In this document: piece after piece, positions 54,953 to 64,000 of the stretch
Layout: each line of letters opens with the position of its first letter
How positions within the stretch are numbered: position 1 is the stretch's first letter
NCBI RefSeq assembly: GCF_016744175.1
Contig: NZ_JADGEV010000006.1
Span: 1 to 64,000 of the forward strand
DNA length: 64,000 nucleotides
Direction: 5' to 3'
Origin: Neptunomonas sp.
GTDB lineage: Bacteria > Pseudomonadota > Gammaproteobacteria > Pseudomonadales > Balneatricaceae
Position numbers and translations under genes: made by a program
The notes under the pieces: generated by a model
Database searches by the model: none
Told to the model about the DNA's origin: nothing
Seen by the model: only the letters and a program-made list of their open reading frames with translations

Positions 54953-55682
54953 CCTCGAGCTCTGCTAAGATTTTGTTGGCGATCATCTCTTGTGCCGCCT
55001 CGGAAAGGTGGACCTCATCATGGAACATATCTTCGCGGCGCTCAGCGGATATGGTTTTTCGAGTGTCTATATAACACCCATTATATTTTCCAGTTTGTGC
55101 TTTTAATATGTTGTCATAATCTAGCAGATTGGTATTTCTTGGCTCATCCTCTACAGGTACAGAGCCCCATAAAATAAAGAAAATATTTGGATTGTATTGA
55201 TGCAGTGACGTCATAATAGCATCGATATTTTCTTTATATTCATTTGTTGATACAACTGAACCTGTCTTAAAAAGCCCATTGAAATAGGTCTTTCTGAGCC
55301 TTTTCTTAAGCGACTTTAGTGCTTTTCGAAGAATACGTTTAACCCGGTTGTCGGGATAGTATTGGATGTACACTTTGGGAATTGTTGTTGTCCATGCATC
55401 AACTAAACCGTAGTTTATAAGTGCGATATCAAAAGATTTGTTTAGATCTTTCGTTATGGCTAGGCCTTCTCTTGTTGTCCTCATGGCTTCGCCATGGTTA
55501 TCTAAATAGCATGTTTGGCTGCTTTTTGAGAGTTGATTTAGCCGTTGGTGTAGAATGGAAGCAACTGAGCTGTGGTTGATACCACTGGTATTACAATCAC
55601 CTAAAGCAATGAGCCGAATGTTTTGTGTGGTTCTGTCTACATGTGACGAACCATCAGTTTTTGTAAACATGGTTTTTTCCAT
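54942..55682 (-). CDS. SGNH-hydrolase-like protein with Cys in place of the nucleophile Ser
   Basis: A 246-residue cytoplasmic protein with the block layout of GDSL/SGNH hydrolases. Block I reads GDCNTSG (28-34), with Cys30 where Ser is expected. Block III reads NYGLVDA, and block V reads DEVHLSEAAQ with the Asp222-His225 pair. No signal peptide or membrane helix is visible. A Ser-to-Cys change could keep a thiol nucleophile or abolish esterase activity. It overlaps the upstream lpxL gene by 29 bp, so it is probably co-translated with it and may act on LPS precursors. A second in-frame ATG (55670) would shorten the overlap. Confidence 0.75.
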   Translation of the reverse strand: MEKTMFTKTDGSSHVDRTTQNIRLIALGDCNTSGINHSSVASILHQRLNQLSKSSQTCYLDNHGEAMRTTREGLAITKDLNKSFDIALINYGLVDAWTTTIPKVYIQYYPDNRVKRILRKALKSLKKRLRKTYFNGLFKTGSVVSTNEYKENIDAIMTSLHQYNPNIFFILWGSVPVEDEPRNTNLLDYDNILKAQTGKYNGCYIDTRKTISAERREDMFHDEVHLSEAAQEMIANKILAELEVTA

Positions 55683-56568
55683 TCGGGTGTGTTTTGAACC
55701 GTCTATGTACCCACATATATTGAGCCGGATTCTTTAGTATCCCTTTTTCTAGTTCCTGATTAACACGGATAGCATCTTGAACATCATCTCCGCTTGGAAA
55801 GTGATTAATGATGGGGAAGAGCTCTAACTCGTACCCTGAGTTATCAGGCTTTCGGTGGTGTGTGAACATTAAGATAGGCGAGCTATTTAGTTTTACCATA
55901 CGTGATGTGGCAGTAATTGTGGCTGCAGGAACACCAAAGAAGGGAGCATAGACGGAGTGTCGGGGGCCAAAATCTTGGTCGGGGGCATACCATACTACGC
56001 GGTTTTTACGCAGCGCTTTTAAAACACTACGAAGGCTTTCGCGTTCAATGGTTTGGCCTAGGTGCTTTTCGCGACTGGACTTGATTATAGTATCCATCAA
56101 TAAATTGTTGTGTTCGCGATACATCGCATCAACATCAAAATAGCGTGACAATAAACGCCCTCCCATATCCAATGTCGAGAAATGGGCGCCTAATAAAATC
56201 ACCCCTTTGCCTAGGGAAAGGGCTTCTTCAAGATGTTCCTTTCCTTTGAGAGTAACGGGTAGGTTTAAGCGCTTGTCATTCATCCACCAACTCATACTCG
56301 TTTCAAAAATCCCTATAGCGTTATTGCGAAATACGTCCCTAACTAATTGTTTTTTCTCTGCTGAAGAAAGGTCAGGGAAGCAAAGGGCAATATTTACCTC
56401 TGTGATGTGTCGACGAGTTTTAAAGAGTAGACACATCAGATCTCCCACCTTATTTCCGAGTTTCATTTGCCAATGAAAAGGAAGGAGGCAGATTAAATAA
56501 AGCAGGCCTAGTCCGGCCCAAGTGAACCAATATTTTGGGGCTAAGAAATATTTGTTAATGGCTGTCAT
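55654..56568 (-). CDS. lpxL: Lipid A acyltransferase, LpxL/HtrB family
   Basis: A 304-residue inner-membrane acyltransferase that adds a secondary acyl chain to Kdo2-lipid A. A single N-terminal helix (about 15-33) precedes the LPLAT domain with the catalytic HX4D motif HFSTLD (His129-Asp134). The substrate-site PDQDFGPRHSVYAPFFGVPAAT is typical of LpxL. The chain length transferred cannot be told from sequence. It is divergent from msbA and waaA, whose products act next in the same pathway, and overlaps the SGNH-like gene downstream. Confidence 0.92.
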   Translation of the reverse strand: MTAINKYFLAPKYWFTWAGLGLLYLICLLPFHWQMKLGNKVGDLMCLLFKTRRHITEVNIALCFPDLSSAEKKQLVRDVFRNNAIGIFETSMSWWMNDKRLNLPVTLKGKEHLEEALSLGKGVILLGAHFSTLDMGGRLLSRYFDVDAMYREHNNLLMDTIIKSSREKHLGQTIERESLRSVLKALRKNRVVWYAPDQDFGPRHSVYAPFFGVPAATITATSRMVKLNSSPILMFTHHRKPDNSGYELELFPIINHFPSGDDVQDAIRVNQELEKGILKNPAQYMWVHRRFKTHPNGKNHVYKN

Positions 56569-56691
56569 GTGGTGTTCTGAATTAAAAGCGAAACACGATT
56601 GTAAGAGGCTTTTGCTATGGCAGCAAATACTTATAAAAGCAGGCTATAATGAGCGCGTTTTACATTGTTCGCGAATTGAGTTGAGAGCCGG

Positions 56692-58479
56692 ATGAGTTCA
56701 AAAAGTAATGATGCTGATATAAGTACTCAGAATAAACCATCGCAAGGGTGGGCGGCCTATAAACGGTTATTGAATTACGCTAAGCCATACTGGCCAGTGT
56801 TTTGTGTCGCTTTTATTGGATATGCACTGTACGGCGCTTCACAGGCAATGTCCGCTAAATGGCTTCAAAGTGTTGTGGATTCTGTCGAGGGGGGGCGTTT
56901 AGATGACCGTATTTGGTTGGCTGTTGCGGTTCTAGGTATTTTTGCATTACGTGGTATTGGTACGTTCTTAGGTAATTATTGTATAAGTTATGTTGCCCGT
57001 TTTGTGGTACATGGCTTGCGCACAGATTTATTTGATCGAATGTTATTGTTACCTGCACAGTACTACCATCATCACTCGTCAGGGGAAATGTTGGCCCAGT
57101 TAACCTTTAATGTTGAGCAAGTAACAGGGGCTGTGACAGATGCTGTAAAGGTATTGATCCGTGAAGGTTTGACGGTTATTGGCTTGTTTGGTTATCTCTT
57201 TTATCTTAATTGGAAGCTTACATTGATTTTTATTGCAGCAGCTCCTTTCATTGGAATTGTTGTGAGCATTGCCTCAAAACGAATGAGGAAGCTAGGGCAT
57301 AAGATTCAAAAATCGGTTGGCGATATTACGAGTTCCGCATCTGAGTCCATTCAGGGGTACCAAGTAGTTAGGGTTTATGGTGGCACAAGCTTTGAGCGAG
57401 GGAGGTTTCATGGGGCAAGTGATCTGAATCGTCGCCAGTTTATGAAATTGGTTGTAGCAGAGTCGATAAATACGCCGGTTGTACAGTTTTTGGTGGCTAT
57501 GGCGTTAGCTGTTTTAATGTATCTCGCTATGTCTCCATCGGTAATGGGCAGTATGAGTACAGGTGAGTTTGTAGCGTTTATAACGGCTGCCGGAATGATT
57601 ACTAAACCGCTACGATTATTGACAGAAATAAATGTCATGGTTCAAAAAGGTATTTCGGCGGCAGAGGCCGTGTTTGCTACTATGGATCAAGAAGCAGAGA
57701 AGGACTTAGGCCTGCAACGTGTTGATAGAGCTGCAGGGCATTTGTCGTTTGATAGTGTTTCTTTCACTTACCCTGATACGAGTGATCGTGTTTTATCAGA
57801 TTTTTCCTTAGATGTTCCTCAAGGAACAACAATAGCCTTAGTAGGTAAGTCTGGAAGTGGTAAGTCGACAGTAGCAGGACTGCTTCCTCGTTTTAATGAT
57901 AGCTGGGCTGGGCAGATATTATTGGATGGTCTGCCAATAGAAGATTACCAGTTGGCTTCATTGCGGGAGCAAATCGCGATTGTGAGCCAAAGCGTGGTTT
58001 TATTTAACGGTAGCATTGCAGAAAACATTGCTTATGGTTCGATGTCCTCGGCTAGCCTTGAACAAATTCAAGCGGCTGCTGAAGCTGCGCATGTTATGGA
58101 GTTTGCGGAACGCTTACCCGAAGGTCTTCATACACAGGTTGGCGAAAGCGGTGTGTTACTGTCTGGTGGTCAGCGTCAACGTATTGCTATCGCTCGTGCA
58201 ATTCTCAAAGATGCGCCAATTTTAATTATGGATGAAGCAACCTCGGCATTGGATACTGAATCAGAGAGACACATACAGGATGCGCTGGAAGGGGTAATGA
58301 AGGATAGAACCACGTTAGTTATCGCACATCGATTATCGACTATCGAAAAAGCAGATATGATTGTGGTAATGGACCAAGGGCGAATAATAGAGAAAGGAAT
58401 CCACAGTGATCTATTAAAAATAGAGGGAGCTTATGCGCAACTGTATAAGATGCAGTTTAGTGAGTTGGTGGATGACTAG
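56692..58479 (+). CDS. msbA: Lipid A export ATP-binding/permease protein MsbA
   Basis: A 595-residue half-transporter that flips lipid A-core across the inner membrane. Six transmembrane helices occupy about 30-320. The C-terminal ATPase domain has Walker A GKSGSGKS (about 385-392), signature LSGGQRQR (about 487), Walker B ILIMDEATSALD and H-loop IAHRLST. Length and layout match E. coli MsbA (582). It overlaps the waaA start by 8 bp. A TATAAT element at 56645-56650 could be its -10 box. Confidence 0.94.
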   Translation: MSSKSNDADISTQNKPSQGWAAYKRLLNYAKPYWPVFCVAFIGYALYGASQAMSAKWLQSVVDSVEGGRLDDRIWLAVAVLGIFALRGIGTFLGNYCISYVARFVVHGLRTDLFDRMLLLPAQYYHHHSSGEMLAQLTFNVEQVTGAVTDAVKVLIREGLTVIGLFGYLFYLNWKLTLIFIAAAPFIGIVVSIASKRMRKLGHKIQKSVGDITSSASESIQGYQVVRVYGGTSFERGRFHGASDLNRRQFMKLVVAESINTPVVQFLVAMALAVLMYLAMSPSVMGSMSTGEFVAFITAAGMITKPLRLLTEINVMVQKGISAAEAVFATMDQEAEKDLGLQRVDRAAGHLSFDSVSFTYPDTSDRVLSDFSLDVPQGTTIALVGKSGSGKSTVAGLLPRFNDSWAGQILLDGLPIEDYQLASLREQIAIVSQSVVLFNGSIAENIAYGSMSSASLEQIQAAAEAAHVMEFAERLPEGLHTQVGESGVLLSGGQRQRIAIARAILKDAPILIMDEATSALDTESERHIQDALEGVMKDRTTLVIAHRLSTIEKADMIVVMDQGRIIEKGIHSDLLKIEGAYAQLYKMQFSELVDD

Positions 58480-59746
58480 CGCCCCTCGTTACGTTTATAG
58501 CGCAATATTTTATCTGCTTACACCTGTCCTACTGATACGTTTATGGTGGCGTGGGCGAAAATCTCCAGGTTACCGACAACGCTGGTGGCAGCGTTTTGGT
58601 TTTGTTCCTAAGATGGAGAATAGTCCTCTGTGGGTTCATGCTGTTTCTGTAGGTGAAACAATAGCCATTGCTCCATTTGTCGAGCGGCTGCTTAAAGATT
58701 ACCCCGAACTACCGATCGTCATAACCACCATGACGCCAACAGGTGCTGCACGTGTAGAGGGTATTTTTGGTAATCGAGTATGCCACTACTATTGTCCTTA
58801 TGATCTTCCAGATGCTCTTGCTCGTTTCCTTAAACGCGTACGTCCTCGCGGTTGTTTGATTGTGGAAACAGAGCTATGGCCTAATATGATTATCGGCTGC
58901 AAAAAGGCGAGTGTTCCCGTTATTGTTGCGAACGCACGTTTGTCTGAGCGCTCAGCAAAAGGGTATGCAAAGGTTCGTGGTTTGACTGAACCAATGTTGT
59001 CAGCATTGACATTATTGGTGACGCAGTATCAAAGTGATGCAGATCGTTTTTTACAGTTAGGGATGCCCGCTGAGCGAATAGACGTTTCAGGTAGTATAAA
59101 GTTCGATATTCAAGTGGACAGTGACATAAGAGAAAAGGGGGCTCAGCTGCGCCAGAAATTAGGCAATCGCTTTACGGTTATTTTGGCTAGTAGCCATGAG
59201 GATGAAGAACAGCAGTTGTTGACATGCCTTCAGCCATTTATTGAGCGACACCCCGATCTGTTAGTAATGTTGGTGCCACGGCATCCTGAGCGTTTTGAGT
59301 CGGTTTATCAGAGTGCACTGCAGTATTCCGATCAAGTAATACGACGCTCAGAAGTTCCCTCTTTAGTGTCTGATGAAGCCGCTCGGATCTACCTAGGTGA
59401 CACCATGGGAGATCTTATGCTTTTGTATGCAGCTTCAGATGTAGCAGTGATGGGGGGGAGCTTTGTTAATGTAGGTGGGCATAACCCGTTGGAGCCTGCG
59501 GTACTGGGAATGCCTGTTGTTATGGGGCCTTACTATTTTAATTTTGATGCGATCAGTGACGGGATGACACAAGCCGGTGGAATGCAATTAGTATCTGAAA
59601 TGTCGGGTGTTATTGATTTACTTCACAAGTACTATGTGTCATCTAGTTTAGTAGACGAGCAAGGTAGTGATGCTTTAGCTTATGCTGATTCTCAACGGGG
59701 TGCACTTGATCACCTCTATAAAGAGGTGACCGCGAGGCTTTTATAG
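58472..59746 (+). CDS. waaA: 3-deoxy-D-manno-octulosonic acid transferase WaaA (KdtA)
   Basis: A 424-residue membrane-anchored GT30 enzyme that adds Kdo to lipid IVA. One N-terminal helix precedes the acceptor half with VSVGETIAIAPFVERLL and VETELWPNMI. The donor half has SGSIKFDI, LVPRHPERF and GGSFVNVGGHNPLEPA. The ATG at 58472 overlaps the msbA stop and is preferred over a frame extension 13 codons longer, because WaaA proteins start near this point. Confidence 0.95.
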   Translation: MTSAPRYVYSAIFYLLTPVLLIRLWWRGRKSPGYRQRWWQRFGFVPKMENSPLWVHAVSVGETIAIAPFVERLLKDYPELPIVITTMTPTGAARVEGIFGNRVCHYYCPYDLPDALARFLKRVRPRGCLIVETELWPNMIIGCKKASVPVIVANARLSERSAKGYAKVRGLTEPMLSALTLLVTQYQSDADRFLQLGMPAERIDVSGSIKFDIQVDSDIREKGAQLRQKLGNRFTVILASSHEDEEQQLLTCLQPFIERHPDLLVMLVPRHPERFESVYQSALQYSDQVIRRSEVPSLVSDEAARIYLGDTMGDLMLLYAASDVAVMGGSFVNVGGHNPLEPAVLGMPVVMGPYYFNFDAISDGMTQAGGMQLVSEMSGVIDLLHKYYVSSSLVDEQGSDALAYADSQRGALDHLYKEVTARLL

Positions 59747-59753
59747 TTTGTAC

Positions 59754-60077
59754 TTAACATTCAAACGTTAAGCTTTCGCCAGTTTGAGTAACATAAGCGT
59801 GATTCAACATATCGACTAGAGGGGTTTTCCCGTTATCACGTAACCATTGTTGGCTACTAGCATCATAGTCGAAATGAAATCCGCCATCCTTGGTTGCCAA
59901 CCACAGTTGAAGAACAGGCGTTTGGCGAGTAAAAATGATCTGAGTGCCGTTTTCGCATTTGATGGTGAGTACACCACCACTTATTAGATAATCAATATCA
60001 GAGTCCGCATCATCAAGACGTTCTTCAATCTGTTGTAAGGTATTATCAACGAGATCGTTAAATTCAGATTCGGTCAT
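59754..60077 (-). CDS. cyaY: Iron donor protein CyaY (frataxin)
   Basis: A 107-residue frataxin. The acidic N-terminal helix (MTESEFNDLVDNTLQQIEERLDDADSDIDY) carries the iron-binding surface. The sheet includes GVLTIKCENGTQIIFTRQTPVLQLWLATKDGGFHFD. CyaY regulates iron supply to the IscS-IscU cluster assembly complex. Gene order cyaY-lptM-lysA-dapF, with cyaY divergent, is standard for Gammaproteobacteria. Confidence 0.95.
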   Translation of the reverse strand: MTESEFNDLVDNTLQQIEERLDDADSDIDYLISGGVLTIKCENGTQIIFTRQTPVLQLWLATKDGGFHFDYDASSQQWLRDNGKTPLVDMLNHAYVTQTGESLTFEC

Positions 60078-60200
60078 CAGTAGGCTCTTTGTGAAGATAA
60101 TTAAGTGAATGCGCAGTATATCAGTTTTTCAACGGTACTCATTAGCCGCTTTTCAAGGGTATAATCGATCAATTATTGTCTATCAAATGAGAGTTGTATT

Positions 60201-60311
60201 GTGAAATTTAGCTGGGTTTGGATGTTGGCAGGAATGATTCTCCTATCAGGTTGCGGACAAAAAGGGCCGCTATACTTACCTGAACCAGTAAAGCAGACTG
60301 AAAATCAGTAA
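60201..60311 (+). CDS. lptM: LPS translocon maturation lipoprotein LptM (YifL)
   Basis: A 36-residue lipoprotein. The GTG start at 60201 is followed by a short signal and the lipobox LSGC (Cys18). The mature peptide begins CGQKGPLYLPEP, the hallmark of LptM, which helps LptD-LptE assemble and form correct disulfides. An ATG at 60188 runs into a stop at once, so GTG must be the start; GAGAG stands before it. It lies 39 bp before lysA. Confidence 0.92.
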   Translation: MKFSWVWMLAGMILLSGCGQKGPLYLPEPVKQTENQ

Positions 60312-60350
60312 CGCATACAATCAAATAAGTATTACGAGTGAGAAGAGTAA

Positions 60351-61607
60351 ATGGATAGTTTTGAGTACCGTAATGGCCACTTGCATTGCGAAGAACTTGC
60401 GCTTGGCGACATTGCAAAGCGTTTTGGCACGCCAGTATATGTTTATTCTCGTGATGCTATTGAACGTGCTTATCTAAATTATGCGCAAGCGCTTGAAGGG
60501 CGTGATGCTCTAGTTTGTTATGCTGTTAAAGCTAACAGTAATCTAGCTGTACTTAACGTCTTGGCTAGATTAGGCGCAGGCTTTGATATTGTTTCTTTAG
60601 GGGAGCTTGAGCGTGTACTCAAAGCAGGTGGACTACCTGAAAATATAGTGTTCTCTGGTGTGGGTAAACAAGCTCATGAAATTAAGCGTGCTTTGGCGGT
60701 AGGTATTCGTTGCTTTAATATTGAATCAGAAGCTGAGCTTGAGCGTGTTAACCAGGTTGCTGGCGAGTGTCAAAAAATCGCTGATATCTCATTTCGAGTT
60801 AATCCTGATGTCGATGCGGGAACACACCCTTATATATCTACCGGTCTTAAAGATAATAAGTTTGGTATTGCTATTACCGAGGCTGAGCGTATTTATCGTC
60901 ATGCGGATAGTTTGCCGCATGTTAACGTCGTTGGCATGGACTGCCATATTGGTAGCCAATTGACTGAAATTGCTCCTTTTATGGATGCATTGGATCGTTT
61001 ACTGGCATTAGTTGATAAACTAGCTGAACAGAATATTCAAATCCATCACTTGGATCTTGGTGGTGGTTTGGGTGTGTGTTACACCGATGAGACACCACCA
61101 ACACCGCAAGCATATATTGCTGCTGTACTTGAAAAACTTGGGGCGCGCGCTCTTGGGCTGATTTTTGAACCAGGTCGCTCAATTGCTGCTAATGCGGGTG
61201 TGATGTTGACGCAAGTCGAATTCCTAAAATGCACGGATTATAAAAATTTCGCTATTATTGACGGCGCGATGAATGATCTTATTCGTCCTTCATTATACAG
61301 TGCTTATCAGGACATCATTCCTGTTACTCTTCGTGAAGAGGGTGAGAGCAAAACCTACGATTTAGTAGGCCCTGTATGTGAGACGGGTGATTTCTTAGGG
61401 AAAGACCGGGATCTTAATCTACAAGCGGGTGACCTGTTAGCAGTCTGTTCTGCTGGAGCATACGGTTTTGTCATGAGTTCTAACTACAACACTCGCCCGC
61501 GAGCTGCGGAAGTGATGGTAGATGATAATGAAGTATTTGAAGTACGCGCACGTGAAACCCTGATTGATTTGATGCGCGGTGAAGTTATGTTGCCTACAGG
61601 GCATTAA
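60351..61607 (+). CDS. lysA: Diaminopimelate decarboxylase LysA
   Basis: A 418-residue PLP enzyme of the alanine-racemase fold that makes lysine from meso-diaminopimelate. The PLP Lys60 is in CYAVKANSN. The [16 protein letters not shown] and [11 protein letters not shown] motifs form the cofactor and phosphate sites, and PVCETGDFL carries the active-site Cys from the partner subunit. It is followed by dapF after 14 bp, so lysine and peptidoglycan precursor genes share a transcript. Confidence 0.96.
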   Translation: MDSFEYRNGHLHCEELALGDIAKRFGTPVYVYSRDAIERAYLNYAQALEGRDALVCYAVKANSNLAVLNVLARLGAGFDIVSLGELERVLKAGGLPENIVFSGVGKQAHEIKRALAVGIRCFNIESEAELERVNQVAGECQKIADISFRVNPDVDAGTHPYISTGLKDNKFGIAITEAERIYRHADSLPHVNVVGMDCHIGSQLTEIAPFMDALDRLLALVDKLAEQNIQIHHLDLGGGLGVCYTDETPPTPQAYIAAVLEKLGARALGLIFEPGRSIAANAGVMLTQVEFLKCTDYKNFAIIDGAMNDLIRPSLYSAYQDIIPVTLREEGESKTYDLVGPVCETGDFLGKDRDLNLQAGDLLAVCSAGAYGFVMSSNYNTRPRAAEVMVDDNEVFEVRARETLIDLMRGEVMLPTGH

Positions 61608-61621
61608 ACGGAAAAAATAAT

Positions 61622-62455
61622 ATGTTGGTTCGCTTTACCAAAATGCATGGTTTAGGTAATGACTTTGTAGTCATTGACTTGGTTACTCAGAGAATTCGGC
61701 TGTCAGAAGAGAAAGTCAGGAAGCTCGCAAATCGTCATCTGGGTGTTGGCTTTGATCAGCTGCTATTGGTCGAGCCTCCGACAAATCCAAAAATGGATTT
61801 TCGATATCGAATTTATAATGCGGATGGCTCTGAAGTTGAGCATTGTGGTAATGGAGCGCGTTGCTTTGCACGCTTCGTGCGTGATAAGCGGCTTACGAAT
61901 AAAGACGTTATCGCAGTAGAAACCTCTAATGGTAAAGCAATACTGACGATTCGAGAGGACAATCAGGTAGAAGTTGATATGGGTGCGCCTGAGCTGCAAC
62001 CCGAAGCCGTCCCTTTTATTGCAGAGGAAAAATCAGCTGTGTACTTGGTAGAGGTCGCGGGACAGCATGTAGATATCTCTGCTGTTTCAATGGGAAACCC
62101 TCATGGTGTGCTGGTGGTTGATGATACTGATAACGCGCCTGTTGAAACACTAGGACCTTTGCTTGAAGCGCACCCTCGCTTTCCAGCAAAAGCTAATATA
62201 GGTTTTATGCAGGTGATTTCTGCTACTGAAATTAGATTGCGTGTGTATGAGCGCGGTGCTGGGGAAACCATGGCTTGTGGAACAGGGGCTTGTGCTGCTG
62301 TTGTTGCTGGCCGGCTGAGGGGAATATTGGACGAAAGTGTCCACGTACATCTTCCTGGAGGGGATCTACATATTAATTGGAAAGGCGGTGACAAAGACCC
62401 TGTGCTGATGACAGGGCCTGCGGTGACAGTGTTTGAAGGTCAGGTATTTTTATGA
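61622..62455 (+). CDS. dapF: Diaminopimelate epimerase DapF
   Basis: A 277-residue cofactor-independent epimerase converting LL- to meso-diaminopimelate. The two catalytic cysteines are Cys75 in EHCGNGARC and the one in [10 protein letters not shown] (about 220). The sequence begins [19 protein letters not shown] as in E. coli. It ends in an ATGA overlap with the DUF484 gene. Confidence 0.96.
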   Translation: MLVRFTKMHGLGNDFVVIDLVTQRIRLSEEKVRKLANRHLGVGFDQLLLVEPPTNPKMDFRYRIYNADGSEVEHCGNGARCFARFVRDKRLTNKDVIAVETSNGKAILTIREDNQVEVDMGAPELQPEAVPFIAEEKSAVYLVEVAGQHVDISAVSMGNPHGVLVVDDTDNAPVETLGPLLEAHPRFPAKANIGFMQVISATEIRLRVYERGAGETMACGTGACAAVVAGRLRGILDESVHVHLPGGDLHINWKGGDKDPVLMTGPAVTVFEGQVFL

Positions 62456-63153
62456 GTAATAATGAAAGTCAGACAGTTCAGTCTACTGAGCTTAGTGAAA
62501 CAGATATCGCTGATTATTTGGCAAAAAATTCTGATTTCTTTATGCGACATAAACCTCTACTGGAAGTGATGTCTGTACCCCATGAAACAGGCCGTGCCGT
62601 TTCATTAATTGAGCGTCAGACATCCCTGCTTCGAGATCGCAATCAAAAACTGACTATCCATTTGTCTGACTTGATTGATATCGCACGCCATAATGATTCG
62701 CAGTTTGATAAAACTAAACGTATGGTATTAGCGCTGCTCGATTCTGCTACGTTGGATGATGTGGCCGTCGCATTAGAAGAGAGTTTATGCCGCGATTTTT
62801 ACGGTGATGAAACCTCGCTAGTGTTGTTTAGTGATAACCCGCTGAATGTTAATAATCTGAAAATTTTACCTCGTGATACTGCAGGGGTGATTGAACCGTT
62901 GATGAAAACAAATATGCCTACTTGTGGGCAATTATCATTGATAGAGAATCGGTTTTTATTTGAAGATGATGCGGTAAAAGTTCAATCTGCTGCGGTTATT
63001 CCTTTGGTCAAAGGGGAGACAGTTGGGTTGTTGGCAGTGGGTAGCTATGACCCTTATTACTTCCAAAGCAGCCAAGGGACTTTATTTCTATCCTATGTAG
63101 GTGAAGTGTTAAGCCGAGTTGTTAGCAGAATTATGCATGAGGAGCAGGTGTAA
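62452..63153 (+). CDS. DUF484 family protein (YigA-like)
   Basis: A 233-residue protein of the DUF484 family. The N-terminal [25 protein letters not shown], a short coiled coil ([25 protein letters not shown]) and a C-terminal GAF-like domain are visible. The E. coli homologue YigA has no firmly known function; the constant place between dapF and xerC suggests a conserved but undefined role. It overlaps dapF and ends 4 bp before xerC. Confidence 0.93.
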   Translation: MSNNESQTVQSTELSETDIADYLAKNSDFFMRHKPLLEVMSVPHETGRAVSLIERQTSLLRDRNQKLTIHLSDLIDIARHNDSQFDKTKRMVLALLDSATLDDVAVALEESLCRDFYGDETSLVLFSDNPLNVNNLKILPRDTAGVIEPLMKTNMPTCGQLSLIENRFLFEDDAVKVQSAAVIPLVKGETVGLLAVGSYDPYYFQSSQGTLFLSYVGEVLSRVVSRIMHEEQV

Positions 63154-63157
63154 ACTG

Positions 63158-64000
63158 ATGGTTAACCGCAGTTTTGCTGAGCAGCTCAATACTGCGGTTG
63201 AACTTTTTCTAGTGCACCTGCGTTCAGAGCGACACTTATCCCCGCATACCTGTAGTAGTTATCAGAGAGATCTATCTAAGCTTTTAGGCTTTGTTGCGGA
63301 TTGCAGGATTCGGCAATGGGGAGATGTGTCCGAGCGAGAGATCCGCGCTTTTGTAGCTGAAATTCATCGTGAGGGTCTAAGTGGTAAAAGCATTCAGCGG
63401 TGCCTGTCTGCTATTCGTAGCTTTTACCAATACCTTGCAATCCAGGGGCTTGCTTCGTTGAATCCCGCTCAAGGTGTGCGAGCGCCTAAAGTTGGAAGAT
63501 CTCTTCCTGAAACACTGGATGTTGATCAGTTGGGGCAGTTATTATCATTCCCGGTGACGGATGCTATCTCGTGCCGAGATAAAGCAATGATGGAGTTGGT
63601 GTATTCCTCAGGCTTGCGTGTCTCAGAGCTGACCAGTCTGAATATTCATGATATTGATTCCCGTGATGCCAGTTTAGTGGTTACCGGTAAGGGCCGTAAA
63701 ACACGTATGTTACCTGTAGGGAGAGTTGCATTAAGTGCTTTTCATGCTTGGATGAAGTGCCGAACAGCGTGGGCTGATTACACTGAAAATGCATTATTTA
63801 TCTCTAAAAGTGGAAAGCGCTTAACAGTACGCAGTGCTCAACAGCGATTTGATCATTGGGCTAAAATAATGAATACCCAAGGTAAAGTTTATCCGCATCG
63901 TCTACGTCATAGCTTTGCCAGTCACTTACTTGAATCCAGTAGTGATTTGCGCGCGGTTCAGGAGTTGCTGGGTCATGAAGATATCTCGACAACACAAATA
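63158..64000 (+). CDS. xerC: Tyrosine recombinase XerC, 3' end outside window
   Basis: The first 281 codons of XerC, which with XerD resolves chromosome dimers at dif. The N-terminal SAM-like DNA-binding domain (about 10-95; LRSERHLSPHTCSSYQRDL) precedes the catalytic domain. Visible active-site residues are the Arg in SSGLRVSEL (about 154), His-Leu-Arg-His in PHRLRHSFASHLLE (His247, Arg250) and the His in LLGHEDISTTQ. The nucleophile tyrosine lies beyond the window edge. Confidence 0.95.
   Translation, partial: MVNRSFAEQLNTAVELFLVHLRSERHLSPHTCSSYQRDLSKLLGFVADCRIRQWGDVSEREIRAFVAEIHREGLSGKSIQRCLSAIRSFYQYLAIQGLASLNPAQGVRAPKVGRSLPETLDVDQLGQLLSFPVTDAISCRDKAMMELVYSSGLRVSELTSLNIHDIDSRDASLVVTGKGRKTRMLPVGRVALSAFHAWMKCRTAWADYTENALFISKSGKRLTVRSAQQRFDHWAKIMNTQGKVYPHRLRHSFASHLLESSSDLRAVQELLGHEDISTTQI

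Overview
The window reads as chromosome of a marine, respiring Gammaproteobacterium, most likely of the Oceanospirillales type (Neptunomonas, Amphritea or Marinobacterium relatives). This placement is inferred from gene order and protein character: Rep helicase beside cytochrome c5, a nosRZDFYL cluster with a Tat-exported NosZ, argE-argA overlapping, msbA-waaA, and lptM-lysA-dapF-DUF484-xerC. I see no plasmid, phage or insertion sequence. The one candidate mobile trace is a small gene at 3131-3499 flanked by integron-like core sites.

Layout. 1-3.5 kb: a partial secreted protein, a glutathione S-transferase and cytochrome b561 facing away from a LysR regulator, then a small cassette-like gene. 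3.7-15.2 kb: a GGDEF-EAL protein, rep, cytochrome c5, tRNA-Arg(CCG), an acetyl-CoA hydrolase/transferase, a tiny lipoprotein, msrB, a MOSC protein and two diguanylate cyclases. 15.3-23.2 kb: the nitrous oxide reductase cluster nosR-nosZ-nosD-nosF-nosY-nosL behind an FNR/DNR-type box. 23.2-31.1 kb: a small membrane protein whose ribosome site lies in a hairpin, a frameshifted ubiM (ubiquinone hydroxylase) behind a near-identical FNR-type box, three further c-di-GMP proteins (REC-EAL, EAL-HDOD, PAS-GGDEF-EAL) and a TauE/SafE exporter. 31.1-46.6 kb: housekeeping and regulation (ilvD, a Crp/Fnr regulator, a DUF2892 protein, a PepSY-response regulator-kinase operon, argA-argE, a phosphate transporter with its PhoU-like partner, a CYTH protein, glnE, ilvE). 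47.0-59.7 kb: a lipopolysaccharide core/lipid A locus of glycosyltransferases, a polysaccharide deacetylase, an O-antigen-ligase-like protein, an SGNH-like protein, lpxL, msbA and waaA. 59.7-64 kb: cyaY, lptM, lysA, dapF, DUF484 and a truncated xerC.

How it fits together. Six c-di-GMP genes lie in about 27 kb, on both sides of the nos cluster. The nosR and ubiM promoters share a 13-of-14 base FNR-like motif, suggesting coordinated control of N2O respiration and low-oxygen quinone chemistry, although ubiM carries a +1 frameshift as sequenced. The most unusual non-coding items are a perfect terminator hairpin that runs straight into the argE start codon, the hairpin over the ribosome site of the gene at 23220-23441, the cassette-like unit at 3075-3560, and a three-half-site operator before the PepSY/two-component operon.

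Limits: all calls come from reading the sequence and from family knowledge; no database search, structure prediction or folding calculation was run.
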